From NCBI GenBank assembly GCA_963791805.1, contig CAWBTU010000003.1:930001-994000 (forward strand): 64,000 bases of DNA, written 5' to 3'. Under the pieces are notes generated by a model. It saw only the letters and a list, made by a program, of their open reading frames with translations, was not told the origin of the DNA and did no database searches. The position numbers were made by a program, and so were the translations under genes. Below are positions 35,034 to 44,167 of this stretch, piece after piece. How positions within the stretch are numbered: position 1 is the first letter of the stretch; each line of letters starts with the position of its first letter. Origin of the DNA: JACMJL01 sp963791805 (GTDB lineage: Bacteria > Bacillota > Clostridia > Clostridiales > Clostridiaceae).

Positions 35034-35095
35034 CTTGGAGAGAATAATAAATTCTCTTCTCGTCACTTTTAAAGTTTATGAAGGGAGGCAACAAA

Positions 35096-35380
35096 TTGGG
35101 TAGATCAGTTAAAAAAGGACCTTTTGTCCACGAAACACTTTTAAAGAAAATCAATGAAATGAATAAAGTTGGAGAAAAGAAAGTAATTAAGACTTGGTCA
35201 AGAAGTTCAACAATTTTTCCACAAATGATTGGACACACAATTGCTGTTCATGATGGAAGAAAGCATGTGCCAGTTTACATTTCTGAAGATATGGTTGGTC
35301 ATAAACTCGGAGAATTTGTTCTAACAAGAACATTTAGAGGACATGGCGATAAAACAGAAAAGTCATCAGGCCTAAGATAG
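35096..35380 (+). CDS. rpsS: 30S ribosomal protein S19
   Basis: A 94-residue 30S head protein. It begins GRSVKKGPFVHETLLKKINE and contains IGHTIAVHDGRKHVPVYI. The TTG at 35096 follows agggagg by 8 nt; the ATG at 35078 precedes that site and is rejected. Confidence 0.96.
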   Translation: MGRSVKKGPFVHETLLKKINEMNKVGEKKVIKTWSRSSTIFPQMIGHTIAVHDGRKHVPVYISEDMVGHKLGEFVLTRTFRGHGDKTEKSSGLR

Positions 35381-35402
35381 TCTAGGAAGGAGGTAACTAA
35401 CT

Positions 35403-35738
35403 ATGGAAGCGCAAGCTGTAGCTAAATATATAAGAATGTCTCCAATGAAAGTTGGAATAGTTCTTGATTTAATTAGGGGTAAGAATGTTGATGAAGCTTT
35501 AGCAATATTAAAATATACTCCAAAAGATGCTGCTGTGGTAGTTGAAAAAGTATTAAGATCAGCTAAAGCAAATGCAGAAAACAACCTTAGTTTAGACGGA
35601 AGCAGATTATATGTTTCAGAAGCATTTGTAGGAGCAGGTCCTACACTTAAGAGATTTAGACCACATGCTCAAGGTAGAGCATTCAGAATAAAGAAAAGAA
35701 CAAGTCATGTAACTGTAAAAGTTAAAGAGAGAGCTTAA
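35403..35738 (+). CDS. rplV: 50S ribosomal protein L22
   Basis: A 111-residue exit-tunnel protein. AKYIRMSPMKVGIVLDLIRG opens it and the C-terminal loop (LKRFRPHAQGRAFRIKKRTS) is the tunnel hairpin that affects macrolide binding; it looks unmodified. Confidence 0.97.
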   Translation: MEAQAVAKYIRMSPMKVGIVLDLIRGKNVDEALAILKYTPKDAAVVVEKVLRSAKANAENNLSLDGSRLYVSEAFVGAGPTLKRFRPHAQGRAFRIKKRTSHVTVKVKERA

Positions 35739-35755
35739 AAGAAGGAGGGATAGTT

Positions 35756-36421
35756 TTGGGACAGAAAGTACATCCACACGGCTTTAGGGTTGGCGTAATT
35801 AAAGATTGGGATGCAAGATGGTATGCCGATAGTAGAAATTTTGCTGATTTTTTAGTAGAAGATTACAAAATAAGAACTTTTGTTAAAAAGGAATTATATG
35901 CTGCTAGCATTTCTAAAATTGAAATTGAAAGATTTGCTAAGAGAATAAAATTAAATATTTTCACTGCTAAACCAGGAATGGTTATTGGTAGAGGTGGCTC
36001 AGGAATTGACGTCTTAAAGAAAAAAATTGAAGCATTAGTTGATGGGTCAACAATTATGATTAACATTGTTGAAGTTAAATCTGCTGAAGCAGATGCTCAA
36101 CTTATGGCTGAAAGTATTGCTCAACAGCTTGAAAAGAGAATATCCTTTAGAAGAGCAATGAAACAAACAATTCAAAGAGCAATGAAAACTGGAGTTAAGG
36201 GAGTTAAAACTCAATGTGCAGGAAGACTTGGTGGCGCTGAAATAGCAAGAACTGAGCAGTATCATGAAGGAACAATTCCACTTCAGACTTTAAGAGCAGA
36301 CATACAGTACGGATTTGCTGAAGCAGATACTACTTATGGTAAAATTGGTGTAAAAGTTTGGGTCTATAGAGGAGAAGTTCTTCCAGTTAAGAAGGTAGTT
36401 AAGGAAGAAGTTAACGCGTAA
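35756..36421 (+). CDS. rpsC: 30S ribosomal protein S3
   Basis: A 221-residue mRNA-entry protein with a KH domain (GMVIGRGGSGIDVLKKKIEA). GQKVHPHGFRVGVIKDWDAR is the usual N-terminus. The start is TTG after gaaggaggg. It is part of the uninterrupted S10 operon. Confidence 0.97.
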   Translation: MGQKVHPHGFRVGVIKDWDARWYADSRNFADFLVEDYKIRTFVKKELYAASISKIEIERFAKRIKLNIFTAKPGMVIGRGGSGIDVLKKKIEALVDGSTIMINIVEVKSAEADAQLMAESIAQQLEKRISFRRAMKQTIQRAMKTGVKGVKTQCAGRLGGAEIARTEQYHEGTIPLQTLRADIQYGFAEADTTYGKIGVKVWVYRGEVLPVKKVVKEEVNA

Positions 36422-36438
36422 GGAAGGAGGAATAGGAC

Positions 36439-36882
36439 ATGTTAATGCCTAAGAGAGTTAAACATCGTAAGCAGATGCGTGGTAGAATGAAAGGTAAGGC
36501 TACAAGAGGTAATTTTATTGCCTATGGTGACTATGCAATTCAAGCTACAGAATGTGGTTGGATTACAAGCAACCAAATTGAATCTGCCAGAATCGCAATA
36601 AATAGATATGTTAAAAGAGGAGGAAAACTTTGGATAAAGATTTTCCCGGATAAACCAGTTACTGAAAAACCAGCTGAAACTCGTATGGGTTCTGGTAAAG
36701 GTTCACCTGAATATTGGGTAGCAGTAGTTAAGCCGGGTAGAGTATTATTTGAATTATCTGGAGTTCCTGAAGAAGTTGCAAGAGAAGCAATGAGACTTGC
36801 TTCACATAAACTTCCTGTTTCAACTAAGTTTGTAACAAGAAGAGATTTTGAGGAAATGGGTGGTGAAATAAATGAAGGCTAG
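36439..36882 (+). CDS. rplP: 50S ribosomal protein L16
   Basis: A 147-residue protein contacting A-site tRNA. PKRVKHRKQMRGRMKGKATR opens it and TRMGSGKGSPEYWVAVVKPG is the conserved loop. It overlaps rpmC by 11 nt. Confidence 0.97.
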   Translation: MLMPKRVKHRKQMRGRMKGKATRGNFIAYGDYAIQATECGWITSNQIESARIAINRYVKRGGKLWIKIFPDKPVTEKPAETRMGSGKGSPEYWVAVVKPGRVLFELSGVPEEVAREAMRLASHKLPVSTKFVTRRDFEEMGGEINEG

Positions 36883-37084
36883 AGATTTACAAGATTTGAG
36901 ACATAATAGTCCTCAAGATTTAAATGATAAATTACACGACCTAAAAGATGAGTTATTCAAGTTAAGATTTCAGTTAGCTACTGGACAGCTAGAAAACCCA
37001 ATCAGAATAAGAGAAGTTAAGAAATCTATAGCCCAAGTTAAAACCATCCTTAGGGAAGAAGAGTTAAGGGAAAGCGTGCAGTAA
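36872..37084 (+). CDS. rpmC: 50S ribosomal protein L29
   Basis: A 70-residue two-helix protein near the tunnel exit. DLKDELFKLRFQLATGQLEN is the family motif. It starts inside the end of rplP, which serves for coupling. Confidence 0.95.
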   Translation: MKARDLQDLRHNSPQDLNDKLHDLKDELFKLRFQLATGQLENPIRIREVKKSIAQVKTILREEELRESVQ

Positions 37085-37105
37085 AACTGAAAGGAGGCAT
37101 ATCCT

Positions 37106-37360
37106 GTGGAAAGAGCAAATAGGAAGAATAAGATTGGCAGAGTTGTTTCAAACAAGATGGATAAAACAATCGTAGTCGCTGTAGAGACAAAAGTTCGTCA
37201 TCCTTTGTATGGCAAAATTATGAACAGAACTACTAAATTTAAAGCTCATGATGAGAATAACGAAGCTAATGTTAATGATAGAGTTTTAATTATGGAAACA
37301 AGACCATTGTCTAAGGACAAGAGATGGAGACTTGTAGAAGTGGTTGAGAAAGCTAAATAG
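37106..37360 (+). CDS. rpsQ: 30S ribosomal protein S17
   Basis: An 84-residue OB-fold primary rRNA-binding protein. GRVVSNKMDKTIVVAVETKV and PLSKDKRWRLVEVVEKAK are typical. The start is GTG after aaggagg. Confidence 0.96.
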   Translation: MERANRKNKIGRVVSNKMDKTIVVAVETKVRHPLYGKIMNRTTKFKAHDENNEANVNDRVLIMETRPLSKDKRWRLVEVVEKAK

Positions 37361-37387
37361 CTTTGAGACTGAAAGGAGGGTATTTTT

Positions 37388-37756
37388 ATGATTCAGCAGC
37401 AAACCATATTGAAAGTTGCAGATAATTCTGGAGCAAAGGAAATTATGTGCATAAGAGTTTTAGGTGGATCCAAAAGAAAATGGGGAAACATTGGAGATAT
37501 AATAGTTGCTTGCGTTAAAAGTGCAACACCAGGCGGTGTTGTTAAAAAGGGAGACGTAGTAAAGGCAGTTATAGTTAGATCGGTTAAAGGTAAGAGAAGA
37601 CCGGATGGTTCATACATTAGGTTTGATGAAAATGCAGCTGTTATTATTAAAGATGATAAACAGCCAAAAGGAACTCGTATCTTTGGACCAGTTGCAAGGG
37701 AGCTAAGAGATAAAGAGTTTACTAAAATTCTTTCATTAGCACCTGAAGTTCTATAG
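37388..37756 (+). CDS. rplN: 50S ribosomal protein L14
   Basis: A 122-residue subunit-interface protein. MIQQQTILKVADNSGAKEIM opens it and IFGPVARELRDKEFTKILSL closes it, both invariant family features. Start after aaggaggg. Confidence 0.97.
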   Translation: MIQQQTILKVADNSGAKEIMCIRVLGGSKRKWGNIGDIIVACVKSATPGGVVKKGDVVKAVIVRSVKGKRRPDGSYIRFDENAAVIIKDDKQPKGTRIFGPVARELRDKEFTKILSLAPEVL

Positions 37757-37774
37757 AATAGGGAGGTGGCAACT

Positions 37775-38098
37775 ATGGCGTTAAATAAAGTTCATGTTAG
37801 AAAAAAAGATACAGTAATGGTTATTTCAGGGAAAGATAAGGGTAAGACTGGTGAAGTTTTACTTGTTAATCCGACAGCTGGAAAAGTAATCGTTGAAGGT
37901 GTAAACATTGTATCTAAACATAAAAAGCCAAGCAAAGCAAATATGCAAGGTGGAATACTAAAAGAAGAAGCCGCAATAAATAGTTCAAAAGTAATGTTAT
38001 ATTGCAAAAAATGCAATTCTGTTACAAGAATTAGTAGTAAAATACTAAAAGATGGAACAAAGGTTAGAGTTTGTAAGAAATGTGGCGAAACATTTTAA
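37775..38098 (+). CDS. rplX: 50S ribosomal protein L24
   Basis: A 107-residue KOW protein that starts 50S assembly. VRKKDTVMVISGKDKGKTGE is the KOW motif. The C-terminal CKKC and CKKC pairs (near 79 and 101) could form a zinc ribbon, as in several clostridia. The ATG at 37775 follows gggaggtgg; the GTG at 37766 lies within that site. Confidence 0.95.
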   Translation: MALNKVHVRKKDTVMVISGKDKGKTGEVLLVNPTAGKVIVEGVNIVSKHKKPSKANMQGGILKEEAAINSSKVMLYCKKCNSVTRISSKILKDGTKVRVCKKCGETF

Positions 38099-38118
38099 TT
38101 CTGAAAGGAGGGTAACTA

Positions 38119-38661
38119 ATGGTTCCAAGACTAAAAGAAAAGTATGATAATGAAGTAGTTCAGGCTATGATGGAAAAGTTTGGGTATAAAAACATTATGG
38201 AAGTTCCTAAACTTGAAAAAATAGTATTAAATATGGGTGTTGGCGAAGCAAAGGATAATCCTAAGGTTCTTGAAGCTGCAGTAAGTGATATGCAATTGAT
38301 TACAGGTCAAAAACCAGTACTTACTAGAGCTAAGAAATCAATAGCTAATTTTAAGTTAAGAGAAAATATGCCTATTGGTTGTAAAGTAACCTTAAGAAAG
38401 CAAAAAATGTTCGAATTTGCGGATAAGCTAATGAATGTTGCACTACCAAGAGTAAGAGACTTCAGAGGAGTTTCAGATAAGGCTTTTGATGGTAGAGGGA
38501 ATTATTCACTTGGTATTAAAGAACAATTAATATTCCCAGAAGTTGAATATGACAAAATTGATAAAGTAAGAGGTATGGATATAATTTTTGTAACCACTGC
38601 TAATACAGACGAGGAAGCTAGAGAATTGTTAAGATTCCTAGGAATGCCGTTTGCTCAATAA
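38119..38661 (+). CDS. rplE: 50S ribosomal protein L5
   Basis: A 180-residue central-protuberance protein that binds 5S rRNA. MEVPKLEKIVLNMGVGEAKD, LITGQKPVLTRAKKSIANFK and FPEVEYDKIDKVRGMDIIFV are the conserved blocks. Confidence 0.97.
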   Translation: MVPRLKEKYDNEVVQAMMEKFGYKNIMEVPKLEKIVLNMGVGEAKDNPKVLEAAVSDMQLITGQKPVLTRAKKSIANFKLRENMPIGCKVTLRKQKMFEFADKLMNVALPRVRDFRGVSDKAFDGRGNYSLGIKEQLIFPEVEYDKIDKVRGMDIIFVTTANTDEEARELLRFLGMPFAQ

Positions 38662-38676
38662 AAGGGAGGGAAAGAA

Positions 38677-38862
38677 TTGGCACGTAAGGCTTTAGTTGAA
38701 AAGTGGAATAAACCAGCAAAATTCACTACAAGAGAATATACTAGATGCAGAATTTGTGGAAGACCACATTCTGTATTAAAAAAATATGGTATTTGCCGTA
38801 TTTGCTTTAGAGAACTTGCATACAAGGGAGAAATTCCAGGATGTAAGAAAGCAAGTTGGTAA
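38677..38862 (+). CDS. rpsN: 30S ribosomal protein S14 type Z
   Basis: A 61-residue zinc-binding form. CRICG and CRICF give the four cysteines; ARKALVEKWNKPAKFTTREY is the N-terminus. The start is TTG after gggaggg. Confidence 0.95.
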   Translation: MARKALVEKWNKPAKFTTREYTRCRICGRPHSVLKKYGICRICFRELAYKGEIPGCKKASW

Positions 38863-38891
38863 TACTTATTGAATGAAAGGAGGCACAATAA

Positions 38892-39289
38892 ATGGTTATG
38901 ACGGACCCTATTGCAGATTTGCTAACACGTTTAAGAAATGCTAATGTTGTTAGACATGAGATAGTTGAACTACCGTCTTCTACAATAAAGAAGGCTGTTG
39001 CAAATATATTGCTTCAAGAAGGATATATTAAGAATTTAGATGAATATACTGATGGAGCAGTTCCAATGTTAAGGCTTACTATGAAATATGGGCAAAACAG
39101 GGAAAGAGTAATAACTGGTCTTAGAAGAATTTCTAAACCAGGACTTAGAGTTTACTGCAAAAAGAAGAAATTCCTAAAGTGTTAAATGGACTTGGAGTTG
39201 CTGTAATATCAACTTCAAAAGGAATTTTAGCTGATAAAGATGCTAGAAAATTAGGTTTAGGTGGAGAAGTTATCTGCTATATATGGTAA
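38892..39289 (+). pseudogene. rpsH: 30S ribosomal protein S8, frameshift in A run
   Basis: The first frame is S8 for 91 residues (MTDPIADLLTRLRNANVVRH to SKPGLRVYCKK), then reads KKFLKC and stops at 39185. The remaining S8 sequence follows in another frame as EEIPKVLNGLGVAVISTSKG and ends GGEVICYIW at 39289. The span of 398 nt is one short of 133 codons, and adding one A to the A5 run at 39159-39163 restores an intact 132-residue protein. S8 is a primary 16S rRNA-binding protein and normally essential, and no second copy is visible, so a sequence error is the likeliest cause. Annotate as rpsH with a suspect base. Confidence 0.9.
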
Positions 39290-39361
39290 CAATGAATTTG
39301 ATTAAGTTTGACACGGTGAGAGTATTGCTGTGTGCAAATTAGAATTACAGGAGGTGTAATT

Positions 39362-39901
39362 ATGTCTCGAGTTGGAAGACTACCTGTAGCGATACCAGCA
39401 GGCGTAACTTTTAATGTAACTCCAGAAAATGTTGTTACTGTTAAAGGACCTAAAGGCCAGCTTGTTAAAGCTATGCATAAAGACATGAAAATAGTAGTTG
39501 AAAATAATGAAATAATAGTAACAAGACCGAGTGAAGTTAAACAACATAAAGCTCTTCATGGATTAACAAGAGCATTAATAAATAATATGGTAATTGGAGT
39601 AACTGAAGGTTTCAAGAAGAATCTTGAACTTGTAGGTGTAGGTTATAGGGCTACGTTACAAGGAAATAAACTAGTTATGAATCTTGGATACTCACATCCA
39701 GTTGAAATTGATTCAGTTGAAGGAATAACTTTCGAAACGCCAGCTCCAAACAGAGTAACAGTAAGTGGAATTGACAAACAATTAGTTGGTGAAATCGCTG
39801 CAAATATCAGAGTATGGAGAAAACCAGAGCCTTATAAGGGAAAAGGAATTAAGTATGACAATGAAGTTATAAGACGTAAAGAAGGTAAGACTGGTAAGTA
39901 A
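39362..39901 (+). CDS. rplF: 50S ribosomal protein L6
   Basis: A 179-residue protein at the base of the stalk. SRVGRLPVAIPAGVTFNVTP opens it and PEPYKGKGIKYDNEVIRRKE is the C-terminal signature. The ATG at 39362 follows aggaggtg. Confidence 0.97.
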   Translation: MSRVGRLPVAIPAGVTFNVTPENVVTVKGPKGQLVKAMHKDMKIVVENNEIIVTRPSEVKQHKALHGLTRALINNMVIGVTEGFKKNLELVGVGYRATLQGNKLVMNLGYSHPVEIDSVEGITFETPAPNRVTVSGIDKQLVGEIAANIRVWRKPEPYKGKGIKYDNEVIRRKEGKTGK

Positions 39902-39922
39902 TAGTAGAAAGGAGTGAACGTT

Positions 39923-40285
39923 ATGTTCAACAAAGAAGACAGACAGAAGAAGAGAGTAAGACGTCATCTTAGAGTACGTAAGAAAGTTTCTGGAACCTCA
40001 GAAAGACCAAGATTATCTGTTTATAGAAGTGAGAAAAATATCTATGCTCAGATTATTGATGATGTAGCTGGAAAAACTCTTATTTCTGCTTCATCTTTAG
40101 ACAAAGAATTTGGTGAAGCTCTTGGAAGCAACAAAGAAGCAGCAAAAAAAGTTGGAGAATTAGTTGCAAAAAAAGCTTTAGACAAAGGCATCAAAGTTGT
40201 TGTTTTTGATAGAGGCGGATATATATATCACGGGAGAATACAAGAGCTTGCAGAAGGTGCAAGAGAAGCTGGCTTAGAATTCTAG
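39923..40285 (+). CDS. rplR: 50S ribosomal protein L18
   Basis: A 120-residue 5S rRNA-binding protein. RLSVYRSEKNIYAQIIDDVA and FDRGGYIYHGRIQELAEGAR are the family motifs. The ATG at 39923 has aaagga about 9 nt before it; GTG at 39914 is too close. Confidence 0.96.
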   Translation: MFNKEDRQKKRVRRHLRVRKKVSGTSERPRLSVYRSEKNIYAQIIDDVAGKTLISASSLDKEFGEALGSNKEAAKKVGELVAKKALDKGIKVVVFDRGGYIYHGRIQELAEGAREAGLEF

Positions 40286-40301
40286 AAAAGGAGGGAAATA
40301 A

Positions 40302-40799
40302 ATGAGAATTGATCCTAGCACACTTGAACTTAAAGAAAAAGTTGTTTTTATAAATAGAGTTGCTAAGGTTGTTAAAGGTGGTAGAAACTTTAGATTCAGT
40401 GCACTTGTAGTAGTAGGAGACGAAAACGGTCACGTTGGAGTTGGTACTGGAAAATCTATAGAAATACCTGAAGCAATCAGAAAAGGTATCGAAGATGCAA
40501 AGAAGAATTTAGTTGAAGTTTCAATAGTAGGTACAACAGTTCCACATAGAATTGATGGTGAATTTGGAACTGGAAGAGTTGTAATAATGCCTGCTGCAGA
40601 AGGAACTGGAGTTATAGCTGGAGGTCCTGCTAGAGCAGTATTAGAATTGTCTGGACTTAAGGACGTTAGAGCAAAATCCCTAGGTTCAAACAATCCAAGA
40701 AACATGGTAAATGCTACAATCAATGGTTTATCAAGACTAAGAGATGCAGAACAAATTGCAAAACTTAGAGGTAAAACTGTTGAAGAGATTTTAGGTTAG
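40302..40799 (+). CDS. rpsE: 30S ribosomal protein S5
   Basis: A 165-residue accuracy and helicase-related protein. VVKGGRNFRFSALVVVGDEN, the spectinomycin loop, looks wild type. GTGVIAGGPARAVLELSGLK is the C-terminal domain motif. Confidence 0.97.
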   Translation: MRIDPSTLELKEKVVFINRVAKVVKGGRNFRFSALVVVGDENGHVGVGTGKSIEIPEAIRKGIEDAKKNLVEVSIVGTTVPHRIDGEFGTGRVVIMPAAEGTGVIAGGPARAVLELSGLKDVRAKSLGSNNPRNMVNATINGLSRLRDAEQIAKLRGKTVEEILG

Positions 40800-40811
40800 G
40801 GGGGAACGACC

Positions 40812-40991
40812 TTGGCTAAACTTAAAATAACATTGAACAAGAGTTTAATCGGAAGAAAGAAAAGTCATATTGCAACTGCTACAGCACTTGGATTAAAGAA
40901 GATTGGTAAGGCAGTTGAACATGAGGATACTCCTCAAATCAAAGGTATGATTAACAAGATTAGTTATTTAGTGAAAGTAGAAGAAGTTTAA
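40812..40991 (+). CDS. rpmD: 50S ribosomal protein L30
   Basis: A 59-residue protein translated from TTG after taggggggaacg. It reads AKLKITLNKSLIGRKKSHIA, then a GLKKIGK turn, and ends SYLVKVEEV, the usual short L30. It is 12 nt after rpsE and 17 nt before rplO. Confidence 0.95.
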   Translation: MAKLKITLNKSLIGRKKSHIATATALGLKKIGKAVEHEDTPQIKGMINKISYLVKVEEV

Positions 40992-41008
40992 AACGAGGAG
41001 GTGTTAAG

Positions 41009-41449
41009 ATGAAACTTCATGAGTTAAAGCCACCTGCAGGATCAAAAAAGGCACCTAAAAGGATTGGTAGAGGTACTGGTTCAGGTACTGGCAGAAATGC
41101 AGGTAAAGGTGAAAAGGGTCAGAGGTCAAGATCAGGTGGTGGAGTAAGACCAGGTTTTGAAGGCGGTCAAATGCCACTATATAGAAGACTTCCAAAGAGA
41201 GGATTTACTAATATTTTCGCTAAGGAAATCTCCGCAATAAATGTAGACAGATTAAATATTTTTGAAAACGGAACAGAGGTTACACCTGAACTTTTAATAG
41301 GAATGGGTATAACTAGAAAAGCTAAAGATGGAGTTAAAATTTTGGGAAATGGAGATCTTCAAAAGAGTTTAACTGTTAAAGCTACTAGTTTTTCAAAATC
41401 TGCAATAGAAAAGATAGAAGCTGCTGGAGGAAAAGTTGAGGTGGTATAA
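41009..41449 (+). CDS. rplO: 50S ribosomal protein L15
   Basis: A 146-residue late-assembly protein. The Gly/Arg-rich N-terminal arm (RIGRGTGSGTGRNAGKGEKG) and FEGGQMPLYRRLPKRGF are diagnostic. Its stop is directly followed by the secY ATG. Confidence 0.97.
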   Translation: MKLHELKPPAGSKKAPKRIGRGTGSGTGRNAGKGEKGQRSRSGGGVRPGFEGGQMPLYRRLPKRGFTNIFAKEISAINVDRLNIFENGTEVTPELLIGMGITRKAKDGVKILGNGDLQKSLTVKATSFSKSAIEKIEAAGGKVEVV

Positions 41450-42730
41450 ATGTTATCAACCCTACGCAACGCTTGGAAGGTTCCTGAACTAAGGAAGAGA
41501 CTACTATTTATAGTTTTTGCAGCAATTGTATATAGATTAGGAAATGCAATACCAGTTTCTGGTGTTGATCCGTCTAGACTTACTACTGCTGCTAAATCAG
41601 GAACTTTATTTGGTTTCTATGATTTAATTTCCGGTGGAGCATTCAGTAAATCTACTATATTTGCAATAGGTGTAATACCATATATTAATGCTTCGATTAT
41701 AATGCAGTTACTTACAATAGCTATTCCCTATTTAGAGCAATTATCTAAGGAGGGGGAAGATGGACGGAAGAAGATTCAGAAATATACAAGGTATGCTTCA
41801 GTTCCATTAGCTGTACTTCAAGCATTTAGTCAATACGCTATAATTAGGAATCTTGGTTGCTTAACAGATACATCAAAATCTCATATGTTTATGATTGTCT
41901 TAACATTGACTGTAGGATCAACGTTCTTAATGTGGTTAGGAGATAAAATTACACAACATGGAATTGGCAATGGTATTTCACTTTTGATATTTATTAATAT
42001 TATGTCAAGAGTTCCATCGCAAGTTTCCGGAATTAAATCTTCAAATAATGCTGGAAGTGTAGATATAGTTCAGACAGTAACTTTTATTGGAATTGTTGCC
42101 GCAATGTTTTTAGCTGTAGTAGCTTCGACATTAGCTGAAAGACGGATTCCAGTTCAGTACGCTGGTAAAACTGTTGGAAATAAAACATACAGAGGACAGT
42201 CAACCCATATTCCTATTAATATTAATAACTCAGGTGTTATTGCCATCATTTTTGCAATGTCAGTATTACAGTTTCCAGCAACTTTAGCTAAATTTTGGCC
42301 TAGTGCACCTTTAAGTAAATGGATTGAGGGTAACCCATACAGTGTATTTAGAGGCGATACTTATTTGTATTGTGCAACTTACCTTATATTGATAATGTTC
42401 TTTACTTGGTTCTATACTCAAATTACATTTAAACCTGACGAGATGGCTGAAAACATGCATAAATCTTCAGGATTTATACCAGGAATAAGACCTGGAGCAC
42501 CTACTGAAAAGTATATCGAACAGGTATTGGGAAAAATCTCCTTTTTAGGCGGATTGTTTGCGGGGATGATAGCAGTTGTTCCGGTTTTGGTATCTATAAA
42601 AATGGCAGGATTTCAATCAATCCAATTTGGAGGAACATCATTATTGATAATGGTTAGTGTAGCACTTGAAACAATGAGACAAATAGAATCTCAATTAGTA
42701 ATGCGTCATTACAAGGGATTCTTAAAATAA
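41450..42730 (+). CDS. secY: Preprotein translocase channel SecY
   Basis: A 426-residue membrane protein with ten predicted transmembrane helices. It has a cytosolic N-terminus (RNAWKVPELRKRLLFIV), the SecY signature (LGNAIPVSGVD; GVIPYINASIIMQLL) and the basic cytosolic loops (AERRIPVQYAGKTVG; SGFIPGIRPGAPTEKYI) where SecA and ribosomes dock. No gap separates it from rplO. Confidence 0.97.
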   Translation: MLSTLRNAWKVPELRKRLLFIVFAAIVYRLGNAIPVSGVDPSRLTTAAKSGTLFGFYDLISGGAFSKSTIFAIGVIPYINASIIMQLLTIAIPYLEQLSKEGEDGRKKIQKYTRYASVPLAVLQAFSQYAIIRNLGCLTDTSKSHMFMIVLTLTVGSTFLMWLGDKITQHGIGNGISLLIFINIMSRVPSQVSGIKSSNNAGSVDIVQTVTFIGIVAAMFLAVVASTLAERRIPVQYAGKTVGNKTYRGQSTHIPININNSGVIAIIFAMSVLQFPATLAKFWPSAPLSKWIEGNPYSVFRGDTYLYCATYLILIMFFTWFYTQITFKPDEMAENMHKSSGFIPGIRPGAPTEKYIEQVLGKISFLGGLFAGMIAVVPVLVSIKMAGFQSIQFGGTSLLIMVSVALETMRQIESQLVMRHYKGFLK

Positions 42731-42753
42731 TTTAAAATTAGGAAGTGATGCTG

Positions 42754-43407
42754 ATGAAGATTGTAATAATGGGACCTCCTGGAGCAGGAAAGGGCACTCA
42801 AGCAAAATTGATTAGTAGTATGTATTCTGTACCACATATATCAACAGGAGATATTTTTAGAAAAGAAATTTCTAATAAAACAATCTTAGGCATTAAAGCA
42901 AAGGAAGCTATTGATAAAGGTCATCTAGTACCTGATGACATCACAACTAATATTGTGAAAGAAAGATTAACCTTAGAAGATTGCAAAGCAGGATATTTGC
43001 TTGACGGTTTTCCTAGGACTGTAGTTCAGGCTGAATACTTGGATACATATCTTTTGAATCAGGAGGAAAACTTAGATGCAGTTATTTTAGTAGAAGTTCC
43101 AAGAGAAAGAATTCTAAAAAGAATGACAGGTAGAAGAGTTTGCATAAATTGTGGTGCTAGTTATCATGTTGACTTTAAACCTTCAAAAGTTGAAGGAATA
43201 TGTGATGCTTGTGGTAATCAAGTTGTTCAGAGAGTGGATGACGAAGAAGAAACTGTTAAACACAGATTAAGAATATATGATGAGCAGACTCAACCATTGA
43301 TTAAGTATTATAAAGAAAAAAACTTACTATATATTATTGATGGGACTCAAGATATCAAGGTGGTTACAAATAGCATTTGCAACGTTCTTGGGAGTAAATC
43401 AGTATGA
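42754..43407 (+). CDS. adk: Adenylate kinase
   Basis: A 217-residue enzyme converting ATP + AMP to 2 ADP. The P-loop is GPPGAGKGTQ (7-16), LLDGFPRT is the AMP-site motif, and the lid holds four Cys (CINCG and CDACG), so it is the zinc-containing Gram-positive type. ATG 42754 is favoured by ggaag 8 nt upstream. Its stop overlaps the map start (atga). Confidence 0.97.
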   Translation: MKIVIMGPPGAGKGTQAKLISSMYSVPHISTGDIFRKEISNKTILGIKAKEAIDKGHLVPDDITTNIVKERLTLEDCKAGYLLDGFPRTVVQAEYLDTYLLNQEENLDAVILVEVPRERILKRMTGRRVCINCGASYHVDFKPSKVEGICDACGNQVVQRVDDEEETVKHRLRIYDEQTQPLIKYYKEKNLLYIIDGTQDIKVVTNSICNVLGSKSV

Positions 43408-44156
43408 TTAATGTTAAATCTGATACTGAAATCGAGAAGATGAGACTTGCAGGTAGAGTTGTTAGAGATACTCTTCTTAAAATAGAAGAGGCAATAAAAC
43501 CAGGTATATCTACAGCTGAACTGGATAGTATTGCAGAAGAATACATCTTAGAATGTTCTGCGAAACCCTCCTTTAAAGGATATTGTGGATTTCCTGCTTC
43601 AATATGTACTTCCATTAATAGCGAAGTAGTTCATGGTATCCCTTCTACAAAGAGAATTCTTCAAGAAGGTGATATTATAAGTGTGGATTGTGGAGCTGTC
43701 TTAAATGGTTATCATGGTGATGCAGCTCGTACCTTTTCAGTTGGGAATATTTCTAAAGAAGCTCAAAAACTCATTGAAGTAACGAGGGAAAGTTTCTTTA
43801 AAGGAGTAGAATGTGCTAGAGTAGATAATAGACTTACTGATATATCATCTAGTATTCAACAATATGTTGAAAGCTTTGGTTATTCTGTGGTACGCGATTA
43901 CGTGGGACACGGAATAGGAAGAGAAATGCATGAAGAACCTCAGGTACCAAACTTTGGGAAGCCGGGCAGAGGAACTAAGCTAGTTCACGGAATGGTTTTA
44001 GCAATTGAGCCTATGATAAATATTGGTGGCTACACTGTAAAAGTGGAAGCTAACAATTGGACAGTTGTGACTAAAGATGGCAGTCTTTCAGCACACTATG
44101 AAAACACAGTTGCTATTTTAAAAGATGGACCTGAAATACTAACTTTCGGAAAATAG
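43404..44156 (+). CDS. map: Methionine aminopeptidase type I
   Basis: A 250-residue metalloprotease that removes the initiator methionine. Metal ligands are seen in VDCGAVLNGYHGDAART (two Asp), GHGIGREMHEEP (His), AIEPM (Glu) and the last Glu in SAHYENTVAI. Overlaps adk by 4 nt. Confidence 0.97.
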   Translation: MINVKSDTEIEKMRLAGRVVRDTLLKIEEAIKPGISTAELDSIAEEYILECSAKPSFKGYCGFPASICTSINSEVVHGIPSTKRILQEGDIISVDCGAVLNGYHGDAARTFSVGNISKEAQKLIEVTRESFFKGVECARVDNRLTDISSSIQQYVESFGYSVVRDYVGHGIGREMHEEPQVPNFGKPGRGTKLVHGMVLAIEPMINIGGYTVKVEANNWTVVTKDGSLSAHYENTVAILKDGPEILTFGK

Positions 44157-44167
44157 AGGTGAATGTT

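Noticed and set aside
39159..39163. Programmed frameshifting in rpsH
   Set aside because: The run is only A5, with no stimulatory structure seen and no known S8 recoding; a missing base is simpler.
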